Position numbers and translations under genes: made by a program
Origin: Saprospiraceae bacterium
GTDB taxonomy: Bacteria; Bacteroidota; Bacteroidia; Chitinophagales; Saprospiraceae
Assembly: GCA_020436935.1 (NCBI GenBank)
Contig: JAGQWX010000036.1
Span: 1-50,142 of the forward strand
DNA length: 50,142 nt
Direction of reading: 5' to 3'
The notes under the pieces: model-generated
What the model was told of the DNA's origin: nothing
Seen by the model: only the letters and a program-made list of their open reading frames with translations
The model's database searches: none
Shown: positions 40,095-49,425 of the stretch, piece after piece
How the letters are laid out: every line of letters starts with the position of its first letter
How positions within the stretch are numbered: position 1 is the stretch's first letter

Positions 40095-42527
40095 ATGAAA
40101 TTTGCAACCCTTTGTATCATCCTTTTACTTCTTCGTTTTCTTGTCCACGGACAAAGTCTTTCAACCCAGGTGAGCGAACATCTTCACATTGATCAGTTCG
40201 GTTACCCCGCCAATGCCCAGAAAGTTGCTGTCATCAGTGACCCTGTCAACGGTTACAACAGCGCTGCAGCATATACTCCAGGTGCCAATATTGCTGTCAT
40301 CAATGCCCAAAGTTTATCTCAGGCGGGGACCTTCAGCCCCGCACAATGGAAAAGTGGCGCTGTTGATGGTGAAAGTGGGGACCGGGGGTGGTGGCTGGAT
40401 TTTAGTTCTATTTCAAGTCCTGGAAGTTATTTTTTATTCGATGCCACCAACAACAGGCGGTCGAATGTATTTGAAATCAGAGATGACATTTATAATGATA
40501 TCTTGAAGTCCGCGGGAAGGATGTTTTATTATAACAGATGCAACTTTCCAAAACAAGCTCCGTATGCTGAGACAAAATGGACAGACAGCAATAACAATTT
40601 CCTGAACACCAACCAGGACAGTCAATGCCGTTACGTGTTTCAGCCCTCCAACAATGCACTCGTCAAAGATTTGAGTGGTGGATGGTTTGACGCCGGTGAT
40701 TACAACAAATACATCACTTTTGCCGCCAAACCAGTCCATGAACTCCTACATGCGTATGAATTCAACCCTACTGTCTTTGGCGATAATTGGAATATTCCGG
40801 AGAGCAACAACGGTGTTTCTGATCTGTTAGATGAATTAAAATGGGAGCTGGACTGGATCAAAAAAATGCAAAATACCGATGGTAGCGTCATCATAAAAAT
40901 GGGCTCAATTGATTACGGACACAATGCTGCAGCCCCGCCATCCAACAACTATGACCCCAGGTATTATGGTCCAACATGCACTTCAGCCGCCATAGCGACG
41001 GCAGGTATGCTTGCTCATGCCGCATTCGTATTTAGTAGTGTTCCTGCCTTGTCCGGTGAAGTTCAGGATTTAAAAAACAAGGCTGTTTTGTCCTGGAATT
41101 ATGTGTTGCCCAGAATACAAAACAACACCCTGGAAACCGCATGTGATGATGGCACCATCAAAGCCGGTGATGCAGACTGGGACGTCTTAAAACAAAAAGA
41201 AGATGCCCTGATTGCTGCCTTCTATTTATTTCTGGCCACAGGGGAAGAAACTTATCATACCTATTTTAAAAACCGGATCAATGACAGTGGGGTTGTCGCC
41301 AACAACTGGATGGGCACTACCAATATGCCATTGAATAAAGTCATCATGCATTACACTATTCTCGCCAATGCAGACAATGCCACCAAAACCGAAATTTTAA
41401 ACTCCATCAGGCCGCATATCCAGGGCGATTGGGATAACTTTTACCGCTTTAATCAAGAAGACTTGTATCGCGCAAACATGCCCGGCTGGGCCTTCCATTG
41501 GGGTTCCAATCAGCAAATTGCCAACTTCGGCAACCTTGCCCTGATGGTGAGGCGGTACAACATTGATGTCGCCAACAATTCGGCATTTTTACAAAAGGCT
41601 ACCGAACAAATCCACTATTTCCACGGAGTCAACCCCAACAATCTCGTATACCTCACCAACATGTACAGTTTGGGCGGAGAACAATGCGCCAATGAAATGT
41701 ACCATACCTGGTTCAATGATGGCACCATTTACGACCATGCACTCAATTCACCAAATGGACCTGCTCCAGGCTACCTTACCGGCGGCCCCAACAAAGATTT
41801 CACCATCAACAGCCTGAGTCCTCCATACAATCAACCATTTCAAAAGTCCTACCTCGACTTCAACACAGGATTTCCCATGAATTCCTGGGAAATAACAGAA
41901 CCTGCCATTTATTACCAATCGGCTTACATCCAGTTGTTGTCTCAATTTGCCACAGCTGCACCTACTGTTCTTCCCATTGAGTATGAAGATTTCACAGCAG
42001 AGCAAACTGGTGCCGACGTGCTGATTCAGGCAAAAATTAACAACGAGGGCGAATTGGTTGAGCTCAATCTGGAACGGTCCTATGTCGGAAATTCCAATTG
42101 GACCATCATCCATCAAAGCAATGCCGCATCGCTCAAAAACGGCCGCTTCATTCACACAGATATCAAGCCATGGTCTGACCATGAGACCCTGTATTATCGA
42201 TTAAAATTTAAAGACAAAAACAACCTCATCAATTATTCTGACATTAGATCTGTCCAAAACATGGCGGATTTGGATCTGCTGGAAAAGAATAAGTTGAGCA
42301 TTTACCCAAACCCTGTTTTCAATGAAATCTACCTTTCAGAGATAAGTGAAAAAATAAACATTGATCACATACAAATCTATGACATCAATGGCAGACTGGT
42401 GATGCATTTAAACCGGGGATTTGAGTCCGTCGATGTGAGCAGTTTACCCTCAGGCCAATACCGCCTGGAAGTCTTTTTTAACGGATCAAACGAGGTTCAA
42501 AGCAGCAATTTCATTAAAGGCAATTAA
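40095..42527 (+). CDS. GH9 endoglucanase with T9SS sorting domain
   Basis: 810 aa from the ATG at 40095 (a GTG three codons earlier is less likely). The signal peptide is MKFATLCIILLLLRFLVHGQ. Residues about 25-130 are the CelD-type Ig domain typical of GH9. The (alpha/alpha)6 catalytic domain starts near 135 and has GGWFDAGDYNKY (Asp199, Asp202) and a C-terminal catalytic Glu region NSWEITEPAIYYQSAY. The last 80 residues are a T9SS type A sorting domain (IYPNPVFNEIYLSEI, then YDINGRLV and LPSGQYRLEV), so it is exported to the surface. It would cut beta-1,4-glucan backbones, here perhaps xyloglucan or cellulose. It is transcribed apart from the susC operon but clusters with it. Confidence 0.92.
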   Translation: MKFATLCIILLLLRFLVHGQSLSTQVSEHLHIDQFGYPANAQKVAVISDPVNGYNSAAAYTPGANIAVINAQSLSQAGTFSPAQWKSGAVDGESGDRGWWLDFSSISSPGSYFLFDATNNRRSNVFEIRDDIYNDILKSAGRMFYYNRCNFPKQAPYAETKWTDSNNNFLNTNQDSQCRYVFQPSNNALVKDLSGGWFDAGDYNKYITFAAKPVHELLHAYEFNPTVFGDNWNIPESNNGVSDLLDELKWELDWIKKMQNTDGSVIIKMGSIDYGHNAAAPPSNNYDPRYYGPTCTSAAIATAGMLAHAAFVFSSVPALSGEVQDLKNKAVLSWNYVLPRIQNNTLETACDDGTIKAGDADWDVLKQKEDALIAAFYLFLATGEETYHTYFKNRINDSGVVANNWMGTTNMPLNKVIMHYTILANADNATKTEILNSIRPHIQGDWDNFYRFNQEDLYRANMPGWAFHWGSNQQIANFGNLALMVRRYNIDVANNSAFLQKATEQIHYFHGVNPNNLVYLTNMYSLGGEQCANEMYHTWFNDGTIYDHALNSPNGPAPGYLTGGPNKDFTINSLSPPYNQPFQKSYLDFNTGFPMNSWEITEPAIYYQSAYIQLLSQFATAAPTVLPIEYEDFTAEQTGADVLIQAKINNEGELVELNLERSYVGNSNWTIIHQSNAASLKNGRFIHTDIKPWSDHETLYYRLKFKDKNNLINYSDIRSVQNMADLDLLEKNKLSIYPNPVFNEIYLSEISEKINIDHIQIYDINGRLVMHLNRGFESVDVSSLPSGQYRLEVFFNGSNEVQSSNFIKGN

Positions 42528-42562
42528 TAGCATTTTATATGAAGCCCTTCCATTTCAACTGA

Positions 42563-43831
42563 TCAATAAAAACTATGTAAAAACGTAAGTTGGTTGCTGA
42601 ATCCGGCAAAGTAATCTTCATACCTTCCATTATTTGTTAGGCCGTTGAAACCAAAGGACACCGAAAACCTAAGCCTGGTCTGATAATTTATAAAATAGTT
42701 GGCGCTCAGACCCATGCTTGCTTCGTACGAGAAGCCACTAAAATTTGCAGTTCCTGAAGGATTTAGAACACTATACTCAGCGCCCAATCTGACTCCTGCC
42801 TGCCCCCGAATACTTGTTCTCGAATTTGGGAAATAATCATAAGCCAAAAGGCCGGAGATGAAAGGTGAAAGTGTATTATAATTATCAAAAGAAACATAAT
42901 TTTGACTCGAACGGTAGTCAATTCCCACTTTCACTTCTCTTATTTTTTGGAAATTGAGGCTTGTGTTTTTTGATTGGAGATAATCAGCTGACAGTTCCAA
43001 TCCAAAGAAATTTGGATCGAGGCGCTGACCACGGAACGCCCTGAAATAGTAAGGTCTTAATCCAAATGCCTTTCGGATTCCTTCTTGCCTGTTGCCTCTG
43101 ATTGAACCCGTAAAATTATCAAACACCGTTGCGTAAACATTCAGATTTTGGTCTCCAAGTTGATCGCCAATAAGTAAACTGGCATCCTTCAACTGGGTTT
43201 TTATTTGTCGTCTGGAATCAAAAAGTCTGTAATTGTTGATGATGTTGATTTTATTTGCCAAATCGAATATGGTCTCTTCATTCCAATCGCTTGTGCTTAT
43301 GCCCTCTTCTTCCAAATCTTTGGCAATCCAGCGCAGGAGATAGACATCATCAACAGGTTCTAGTCTCCCCTTCCCCCTTTTTAACCCCAGGCTTAAATTG
43401 ACTGTAGCATGATTAGAAATATCAGAATTTGAGCCAATGGATGGGGCAATTTCCCAAAACTTATTCCCTCTGTAGTGTCTCGACTCCAATCGCCAGTTGA
43501 GGCTAATGTTGTGATCGAATGTTGACCTTTCACTGGTTTTTTGACTAAAGAAATTGAATCCAAAATTGCTGTTCTGTTGTAATCTTCGTGTATTCCTGAA
43601 ATTGTAACTGTTCAGCCCACCATTGAAATTAAAGTTTGAATTCCTGCTATTATCGAAATTAAAGTTATCGAAATGGTTGGTGTTGGCTGCCTGGTACAAG
43701 TTTAAGTCCAATGATCTGAATCTGGCATCGGCATACCTGAATTTCGAAATGTCGATGTTTTCAAAAGAAAGCTGAGATGAAAGGGTAAAAGTAGAGCTCA
43801 GAAGCAAAAATAGGGTAAAAAAATTTTTCAT
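42563..43831 (-). CDS. probable outer-membrane beta-barrel protein
   Basis: 422 aa with a signal peptide (MKNFFTLFLLLSSTFTLSSQ). The mature protein has an N-rich, F-rich stretch (residues about 45-90) and then alternating-residue beta strands such as LRFSVSFGFNGL, ending in FLHSFY, with a C-terminal aromatic residue typical of outer-membrane barrels. No known family. It converges on GH9 with a 35-bp gap, and the spacer upstream of its start carries palindromic repeats. It may be a Bacteroidota structural or porin-like protein. Confidence 0.7.
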   Translation of the reverse strand: MKNFFTLFLLLSSTFTLSSQLSFENIDISKFRYADARFRSLDLNLYQAANTNHFDNFNFDNSRNSNFNFNGGLNSYNFRNTRRLQQNSNFGFNFFSQKTSERSTFDHNISLNWRLESRHYRGNKFWEIAPSIGSNSDISNHATVNLSLGLKRGKGRLEPVDDVYLLRWIAKDLEEEGISTSDWNEETIFDLANKINIINNYRLFDSRRQIKTQLKDASLLIGDQLGDQNLNVYATVFDNFTGSIRGNRQEGIRKAFGLRPYYFRAFRGQRLDPNFFGLELSADYLQSKNTSLNFQKIREVKVGIDYRSSQNYVSFDNYNTLSPFISGLLAYDYFPNSRTSIRGQAGVRLGAEYSVLNPSGTANFSGFSYEASMGLSANYFINYQTRLRFSVSFGFNGLTNNGRYEDYFAGFSNQLTFLHSFY

Positions 43832-43993
43832 ACATTAAGAGGATTTGTGTGTAAAAGAAACTCTTGTAAAAATATAGATCACGGGAAGAGGATACCCATA
43901 AATTTCAGTTAAATAGTTTTGGTAAATAGTTATTTTAAAATTAAAATGGGGATGGACTGAAAAGGGAGGAGAGCTCGAATGTTTCGGTCCTGT

Positions 43994-44011
43994 GTCGGAC
44001 AGTTGTCCGAC
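43994..44011. repeat. variant TCGGACA palindrome
   Basis: GTCGGACA (43994-44001), GT, TGTCCGAC (44004-44011). Compared with the GTCAGACA / TGTCTGAC core of the other copies, one A-T pair has become G-C on both arms at once, which keeps the stem intact. Further small inverted repeats (CTGGA/TCCAG at 44011-44025 and AATATCAA/TTGATATT at 44029-44048) follow. Confidence 0.55.
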
Positions 44012-44065
44012 TGGATTTACTCCAGACAAATATCAAAACATTGATATTCAATAATTTATAAAATA

Positions 44066-44101
44066 TAAACGTTTCTAAACGTTTCTAAACGTTTCTAAAC
44101 G
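44066..44101. repeat. TAAACGTTTC tandem repeat
   Basis: Three exact copies of the 10-bp unit TAAACGTTTC followed by TAAACG. Each unit contains the palindrome AAACGTTT, and the period is one DNA helical turn. Confidence 0.8.
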
Positions 44102-44155
44102 CTTTTGTTGACTTTGGGCTTCAATAATGAAATATAAAGTTAAAAAAGCACCGAG

Positions 44156-44199
44156 CTGTCAGAAGGCTGTCAGACAGGTGTCTGACAGCCTTCTGACAG
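44156..44199. repeat. 44-bp palindrome with 21-bp perfect arms
   Basis: The left arm 44156-44176 and right arm 44179-44199 are exact inverse complements, separated only by GG. The central 22 bases (44167-44188) equal copy A at 39861-39882, and the outer 11 bases per side form a second TCAGAAGG-type layer. Confidence 0.85.
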
Positions 44200-44255
44200 G
44201 TCTATTGATTTTTGCGCCAAATTTCCCGCAAGTTCCTGACTATCAGTCACATATT

Positions 44256-44287
44256 CGTTTATAAACGTTTATAAACGTTTATAAACG
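44256..44287. repeat. CGTTTATAAA tandem repeat
   Basis: Three copies of the 10-bp unit CGTTTATAAA plus CG, matching copy A at 39961. The tandem unit recurs near each TCAGACA palindrome in this window. No gene lies in 43832-44312. Confidence 0.75.
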
Positions 44288-44312
44288 GATAAATGACTGG
44301 TCCCCCTCCTCC

Positions 44313-44726
44313 CTACTCAAATATCTCCACCAATTCAATTTTATAATACAGACTGGAATCAGCCGACACTCCTACCGGATAGGACTTTCTTTTACTCAAA
44401 TGAGGAGGCACTATGGCATTTCTGATTTCTCCTTTTCTCATATCTGAAACCAATTCCTCCACGCCCGTGATCACCTGATTGGCACCCAGCGTAAATCTTA
44501 AGGGCGATGCTGGTCGCTGCAAACTGAACAAAACTTTTCCTGTAGAATAGGACATGGTTTCATAGATGCTTACATCATTTCCACTCTCAGCTTTCTTTCC
44601 TTTACCTTTGACTTACAGTTTGATACATCAGCCCTGATTTAGACGTAATCATTCCACTCCGTTTTTCAATTTGACACAGGCACTCATGCAAATGACAACC
44701 ATAAATGCAATAAACCCAATTCTCAT
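44313..44726 (-). pseudogene. FKBP-type peptidyl-prolyl isomerase lipoprotein, two frameshifts
   Basis: Three reading frames join into one FKBP lipoprotein. Frame 1 from ATG at 44726 gives a lipobox signal (IAFMVVICMSACVKL) and stops. Frame 2 gives SGMITSKSGLMYQTVSQ, the usual FKBP lead-in, and stops. Frame 3 gives KGKGKKAESGNDVSIYETM and then FTLGANQVITGVEELVSDM to YKIELVEIFE, the core of the FKBP fold. The family catalyses proline cis/trans isomerisation in the envelope. Two frameshifts in about 120 bp, and a degenerate centre lacking the usual FDSS segment, show decay. The 80-aa open stretch at 44313-44555 alone is a truncated remnant. No partners; it lies beside the repeat block. Confidence 0.75.
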
Positions 44727-44871
44727 TTTATTCCATATATTCATCGAATAAATGTATTGGCTTATCACCAACCACTATTGGTTTAATTGTAAAAGCTTGT
44801 AAACAGATTGTAAATCATGCTTTCGCGGAGGCAGGCCAAGATTTTCTGATCTAAGAGTAGATGTTAGACCA

Positions 44872-45495
44872 TTAATAATCATGCATTCCTTTGCCCTCCA
44901 TGATCCAGGGTGTGTACTTTTCTATCCTCGATGTCCTCGTAGCAGATTGTTTTGCCCCGGTAAAATGGATGAGGTAACCTCTTTTACGCCCGGGAGTGAG
45001 CGCTTCAAATGCATCGCGAAACACAGGGTCGGATTCCATCCTGGCCAAAAGCTCTTCGGGATATTCCAATTCTGGCTTGTCCTCGCGTTGGATTTTCAAT
45101 CCTGCTTTTTCTACTTCTATTGCTTCGTAAATGTAGGCTTTGATATCTTCTTCCAGGGCAACAATTTCTTTCACTTCGGTAAACTTGAACAAACGGGCTT
45201 CATGCGAATGTTCTCCCGGTTTATGCAGCAAACCCAAACTGTCAGCGAGTAAAACGCCTTTAAAAAATGAAATGCTTGCAAATTCTTTCCAGGCAGCGAG
45301 AATCAGGACATTAGCACCATTGTAGGTATAACAGGGCATGCCCCATTTGCATTCTTCAGTAAGGCCGCACTCAAGAATATATGACCTCAGGATTTCCAGT
45401 TCTTTTTCCCATCGGTGCACCTTGCATTCAGGAGTACCACCAAGCGCACAGCGCATGCACCCTACTTCAAAATATAAATCTACGTCTTTGGTCAT
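44872..45495 (-). CDS. YdeI/DUF1801 family protein
   Basis: 207 aa, cytoplasmic. Residues about 35-130 match the DUF1801 (YdhG-like) fold with ECKWGMPCYTYNG and FASISFFKGVLL. The C-terminal helical tail GRKRGYLIHFTGAKQSATR followed by RIEKYTP matches the YdeI/OmpD-associated segment. Biochemical function is unknown in the family. An N-terminal extension carries CMRCALGGTPEC, which has three cysteines and may bind a metal. It is monocistronic, after the FKBP pseudogene, with no sign of decay. Confidence 0.85.
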   Translation of the reverse strand: MTKDVDLYFEVGCMRCALGGTPECKVHRWEKELEILRSYILECGLTEECKWGMPCYTYNGANVLILAAWKEFASISFFKGVLLADSLGLLHKPGEHSHEARLFKFTEVKEIVALEEDIKAYIYEAIEVEKAGLKIQREDKPELEYPEELLARMESDPVFRDAFEALTPGRKRGYLIHFTGAKQSATRTSRIEKYTPWIMEGKGMHDY

Positions 45496-45621
45496 CTGAT
45501 CAATATATTTGATTTACCACTGCATATGTAATAATTATGCATTGAAATGGCAAAAAAGTTTCTAAAATAATATCATTTCCATCCCGGGAATTCGGATTTA
45601 AACTATGAAGTTACCGCATGA

Positions 45622-47157
45622 TTAAACACCCAACTCTTTTTCTAAATCTACTTGAAAGATCATTCCGTCTTCAATTACGTATAAATATTTACCGAATAAA
45701 CTGACACGTTTAATTCCCTCAAACTCTATTACCACTTTTTTGTCACGCATGATATAAAGATGATTGTTTCCAAATAAAATATTATGATCTTTATATGCAC
45801 CTATCTTTTGAAAAATATCCCTTTCATCAACCTTTTCATTGAGAAATAAATCCTGATTAAAAATATAAATCTTGTCTATAGCTCTCATATGAATGAATTC
45901 AGGCACATCCTGAATGCATTGATAGTTTCCATTTCTGAAAATGTAAGTACTGTCACTCGCCATGCCTTTAAATGATTTAATATTCATCATATCAGTAGTG
46001 ATGTATTTAATCAGGCTTCCATCCCTTATGTCATAAATCGCCAGCTTTTTTCCGGTGACCACTGTTAATCGATGTCCATTGGTCCATGCATTCAATACCC
46101 TTGAAATGTTGTCAAGTTGGATTTCAAACATTTTTTCCCCGGACTTAGAGATTTTGTAAAAATAAGGATTTGAATTTTTGATGTACAAGTCCTTGTAGAA
46201 GCCTGTACCTGTTGAAATGACATAAATATGGTTGGAATCTGACGAGATAACAGAAAACGAAGGCTGTTTATCATTCAAGGGTGATGACCATATTTCGCGA
46301 AATCCGGCGCTGTCGATGGCATATAGGTTATTCGCATCTGCTTTATAAATGATACCATCGTCAAAACAAAGATTCGATGTTAGAAAATGTACTTTATCAG
46401 ATTTTATGGATAACAGTGAACTCATATAAGACCATGTACCCCAAAACCCAATCATCAAATCTGTAAGAACAAGCCCCATTTTGGGATATTCGGCATTGAC
46501 TTCCCTGTGACTCAGGACTTCCTGTGTCTTTAAATCGATTCTATGGGTGCCGTCACCGAGAAAATACATCAGCGAATCTTTCCCATCAATGAACATGTCT
46601 AATCCTGCAGAATATTTGATGGGAAGAGCACCAATAAATTTACCGGTATTCAGGTCCATTAGTTTCATTTTTCCTGCAGGTTTATTCTCAGCATCTAACT
46701 CATATCCAACCGCTATATCTTGCTTTTCCAGGACTGCAACATTTCTAAATTTTTTGATGTAATTGGCTTTCCCGGTTTCCGGATTGATGCTTGCAAACTG
46801 CTCAGTACTCACATCAAGTATGAATCCATCCTTTGCAAATATCCTATTCTTATTAACGCTCCAAGGCCTTTTCCACTTGAGTTCATTGGTGTGTGGGTCA
46901 ACCAGCAAATACTCGAATTTGTCTAAAAAGGCATATTCTATCCTGTTGACTCCCAGCGAATTAGGCGCAATAGAATCGATTAACCAGACACTTCCCGACA
47001 AAGTAATTTCCTTTTCCTTCACCCTTTCACCAGTCAAATGATTGGTGCCAAATGAAACTCTAATATTTCTGAAACTGGCCGTAGGTAAAGATTTCACCTG
47101 CCCCAAAAGAATGGTAGTTGATAATAGACAGAGCAAGGTCCATAGGTGTTTTATCAT
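45622..47157 (-). CDS. secreted PQQ/propeller-like protein
   Basis: 511 aa with a signal peptide (LWTLLCLLSTTILLGQ). The mature part has about seven repeated beta-rich blocks with an LxxxDxxTG-like pattern (LLVDPHTNELKWKRPW, MKLMDLNTGKFIGALP, LAIYDIRDGSLIKYI), as in PQQ-type or YVTN propellers. No catalytic motif is visible. A propeller repeat protein exported to the periplasm is the best description; binding partner unknown. It stands alone. Confidence 0.7.
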   Translation of the reverse strand: MIKHLWTLLCLLSTTILLGQVKSLPTASFRNIRVSFGTNHLTGERVKEKEITLSGSVWLIDSIAPNSLGVNRIEYAFLDKFEYLLVDPHTNELKWKRPWSVNKNRIFAKDGFILDVSTEQFASINPETGKANYIKKFRNVAVLEKQDIAVGYELDAENKPAGKMKLMDLNTGKFIGALPIKYSAGLDMFIDGKDSLMYFLGDGTHRIDLKTQEVLSHREVNAEYPKMGLVLTDLMIGFWGTWSYMSSLLSIKSDKVHFLTSNLCFDDGIIYKADANNLYAIDSAGFREIWSSPLNDKQPSFSVISSDSNHIYVISTGTGFYKDLYIKNSNPYFYKISKSGEKMFEIQLDNISRVLNAWTNGHRLTVVTGKKLAIYDIRDGSLIKYITTDMMNIKSFKGMASDSTYIFRNGNYQCIQDVPEFIHMRAIDKIYIFNQDLFLNEKVDERDIFQKIGAYKDHNILFGNNHLYIMRDKKVVIEFEGIKRVSLFGKYLYVIEDGMIFQVDLEKELGV

Positions 47158-47398
47158 TGTGTTATTGATTTAGGACACCATACAAATATATAAACATTTT
47201 AATTAATGTATAATGCAAGTCTTTTAAACACTACCACAAAATAATTCAAATCAATTGCAGAATAATCGCAAGACTTAATAAATTCCTGGTGCAATAATTT
47301 GGTATTTTGAGGCAAAACCATCTAAATACTTTTATGTACATATAATCGTTATCAAATTGCAACCACTAAACCATTTGTATTATTAATAACCCTGTACC

Positions 47399-48982
47399 AT
47401 GATTAATTGCGATATTAAGTTCAAAAATCCCAACTTCTTCATATTGATTGGCTTATTCCTTGCTCAATTCTTAGAAGCCCAATCCTTTAACCTTAATTTT
47501 ACAGCATACAATCCCACTACAAAACTTCCGGCGAACTGGAGTACCACCTTTGATGATACCATGTTTGATGTTTCCTTTGACCATACTTCCCACCTTTTGA
47601 CCATCAAGGGATTTCATGAAAGGGACAAAAAAAGTTCAAGTTGTTTTTACATGACCGGATGCAGCAATCTTGAGGGTCTGGTGCCTGGAGATAGCATCAG
47701 TGTTTTTGTGAAAATGTCGGCAAATGCTCCCAGTGGTGCTATGGCTACCTGGTTGAGGTTGGATTATTCAGATGGAACAAAAGACTTGGCTGTACCGGGT
47801 GGATCAATCACGGAAGAAATTGCTCAAAGATCAATTGGAAATTCCATCACTGTACAAAAGCAGGTAGAAAATGTTTGCTTTGGGTTTTACATCAACGGAT
47901 CAGGAAGCTGGACGACAGATGGCTGGGATTTGAGTGTCAATGGCGTTTCGATAAATGAAGAGAATTTTGATGAGGAAAGCTGGCAAGATTTTCAAACCGA
48001 TGTACAACCATATATCTATCCCTATAAAAATAAAGAGGAACTGACCTTAATCCTTAAAAACATCAAAGAAATAAGGCAGTCTGGCATTGTTGCAATTGGA
48101 GAATAAACCCATGGAGTTTCAGGTATTACTGATATTCGTAAAATGTTGGTCGAAATACTGAGTGAAGATGACAGAGCGCTCAACATGTGTTTTGAAACTG
48201 ATTTTGCAAATACTGCTATCATAAATGCCATGCTGAAATCAGGTTGTAGTCAAGAAGAAATCATGTCAATCGTATGGGCAAATGGAAGCTGGCCTTTTTA
48301 TACAAAAGAATTTCTTGGTCTTGTCACATATTTCAATAATTGTCAGAAAAGTGGCCACATATTTGGCTTCCATAAATCCAAAAACACATCCATTGAAAGG
48401 CTAAAAAATTACGTGGAAAAAAAATCACCCTGGTGTGGATCTTCAACTCCAAAAGAAGAAGTGCTTCAAGAGGCCATTCAATGGACTGAAGTTGAAGAGG
48501 AAAATAATGACTTCCATAAATGGGAAAAAGAGAAAGCAAATCTTATCCATGACCATCTAAAGCCGGGTGAGAGATTATTGATCAATGCCCACAACGCTCA
48601 TTTATCAAAATATGGAATTTCCTTTGGCCACCGGCTATATTTAATAGAGCCTGATCAATATTATAACATCGCATACAGTTTTAGGAAGGGGTCATTTTGG
48701 GCAAAATCCACATATCAAATGAATATCGAGCAAATCTCTGCCCAAACACAATTCAGTGCAGAATACATTTCAAATACCACTAACGCCTTTGTTTTCGACA
48801 TCAGAGCATTCAGAAATTCACCCAAATTTACAAAGTGGAAGGACCATTTGGTTTCCATGATTGATGTGGGTGCAGTTCTGAGAACACCTGCTGGTGAGTA
48901 CAATAACCTCAAACTACTGCAGAATTATGACCTCCTCATCTGCGCCAATGAAGAAAGCCCAAGCACGAAGTATAAAGATTAA
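47399..48982 (+). pseudogene. erythromycin-esterase-like protein interrupted by an in-frame stop
   Basis: Two open segments (47399-48106 and 48107-48982) are in the same frame, separated by one TAA at 48104-48106. Reading through it gives about 527 aa: signal peptide (FFILIGLFLAQFLEAQS), a beta-rich domain resembling a carbohydrate-binding sandwich (residues 30-190), then an erythromycin-esterase family domain. The stop sits inside the catalytic motif: the sequence reads IGE, stop, THG, where the family has GESTHG or GEATHG. Later motifs survive: CFETDFANTAIINAML, WPFYTKEFLGLVTYFNN and LINAHNAHLSKYG. A C-to-A change from TCA explains it. Such esterases hydrolyse macrolide or related lactones, but many are only distant relatives, so substrate is open. 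The downstream ATG at 48143 lacks the catalytic Glu. Confidence 0.78.
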
Positions 48983-49011
48983 TTATTAAAACTTTGCATA
49001 ACTCTGAAATA

Positions 49012-49425
49012 GTGAGGCGTAAATATATTTATTTAATGCTTTCCATGATGTGCGTAACTTTCATCCAAACAAAGTCATTTACTCAAGCCTCCATAAATAT
49101 TAAGGACTATTACAACAGGATCGACAGCATTAATAATATTAAAAACCAATTGCCCAATGACAAATTGGTTATCCCTGACCACATCATAAAACTTGATCAT
49201 CTAAATGGGCTGCCTGCGCCACGTTTTACTGCTGTAGATATTCATCAACAATTAAAACTTGTGACTTACTCAGGCAAACAAACGCTTTTAAATTTCACCT
49301 GCATTTCATGTGGTCTCAACGAAATCACAATCCTGAACAAACTTGCTACCACATACGAAGATCATCTGGAGATCATATCTCTCAATCTTGATGAAGAAGA
49401 ATTTCTGGTTCTTCGCCAAATATAG
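49012..49425 (+). pseudogene. TlpA/thioredoxin-like protein truncated by an insertion sequence
   Basis: Starts at GTG 49012 (a TTG at 48994 is an alternative), giving a signal peptide (YIYLMLSMMCVTFIQTKSF). A redoxin-like domain follows with LPAPRFTAVDIHQ, TLLNFTCISC (a CxxC motif) and the strand LEIISLNLDEE. The family continues for another 60-80 residues, but the frame ends at LVLRQI. Those last six codons lie in the presumed left end of an ISL3-family element from 49407, so the gene was cut by insertion. It was probably an envelope disulfide or thiol oxidoreductase. It follows the esterase pseudogene by 30 bp. Confidence 0.72.

Noticed and set aside
43835-44029. 64-codon minus-strand open stretch
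   Set aside because: It runs through the palindromic repeats and has no signal, start context or family pattern.
43994-44287. Repeats as a CRISPR array
   Set aside because: The units are 10 bp or palindromes without equal-length spacers, and there are no cas genes.
48143-48982. Downstream half of the esterase as an independent gene
   Set aside because: It lacks the catalytic GExTHG motif and is in the same frame as the upstream half, separated only by one stop.
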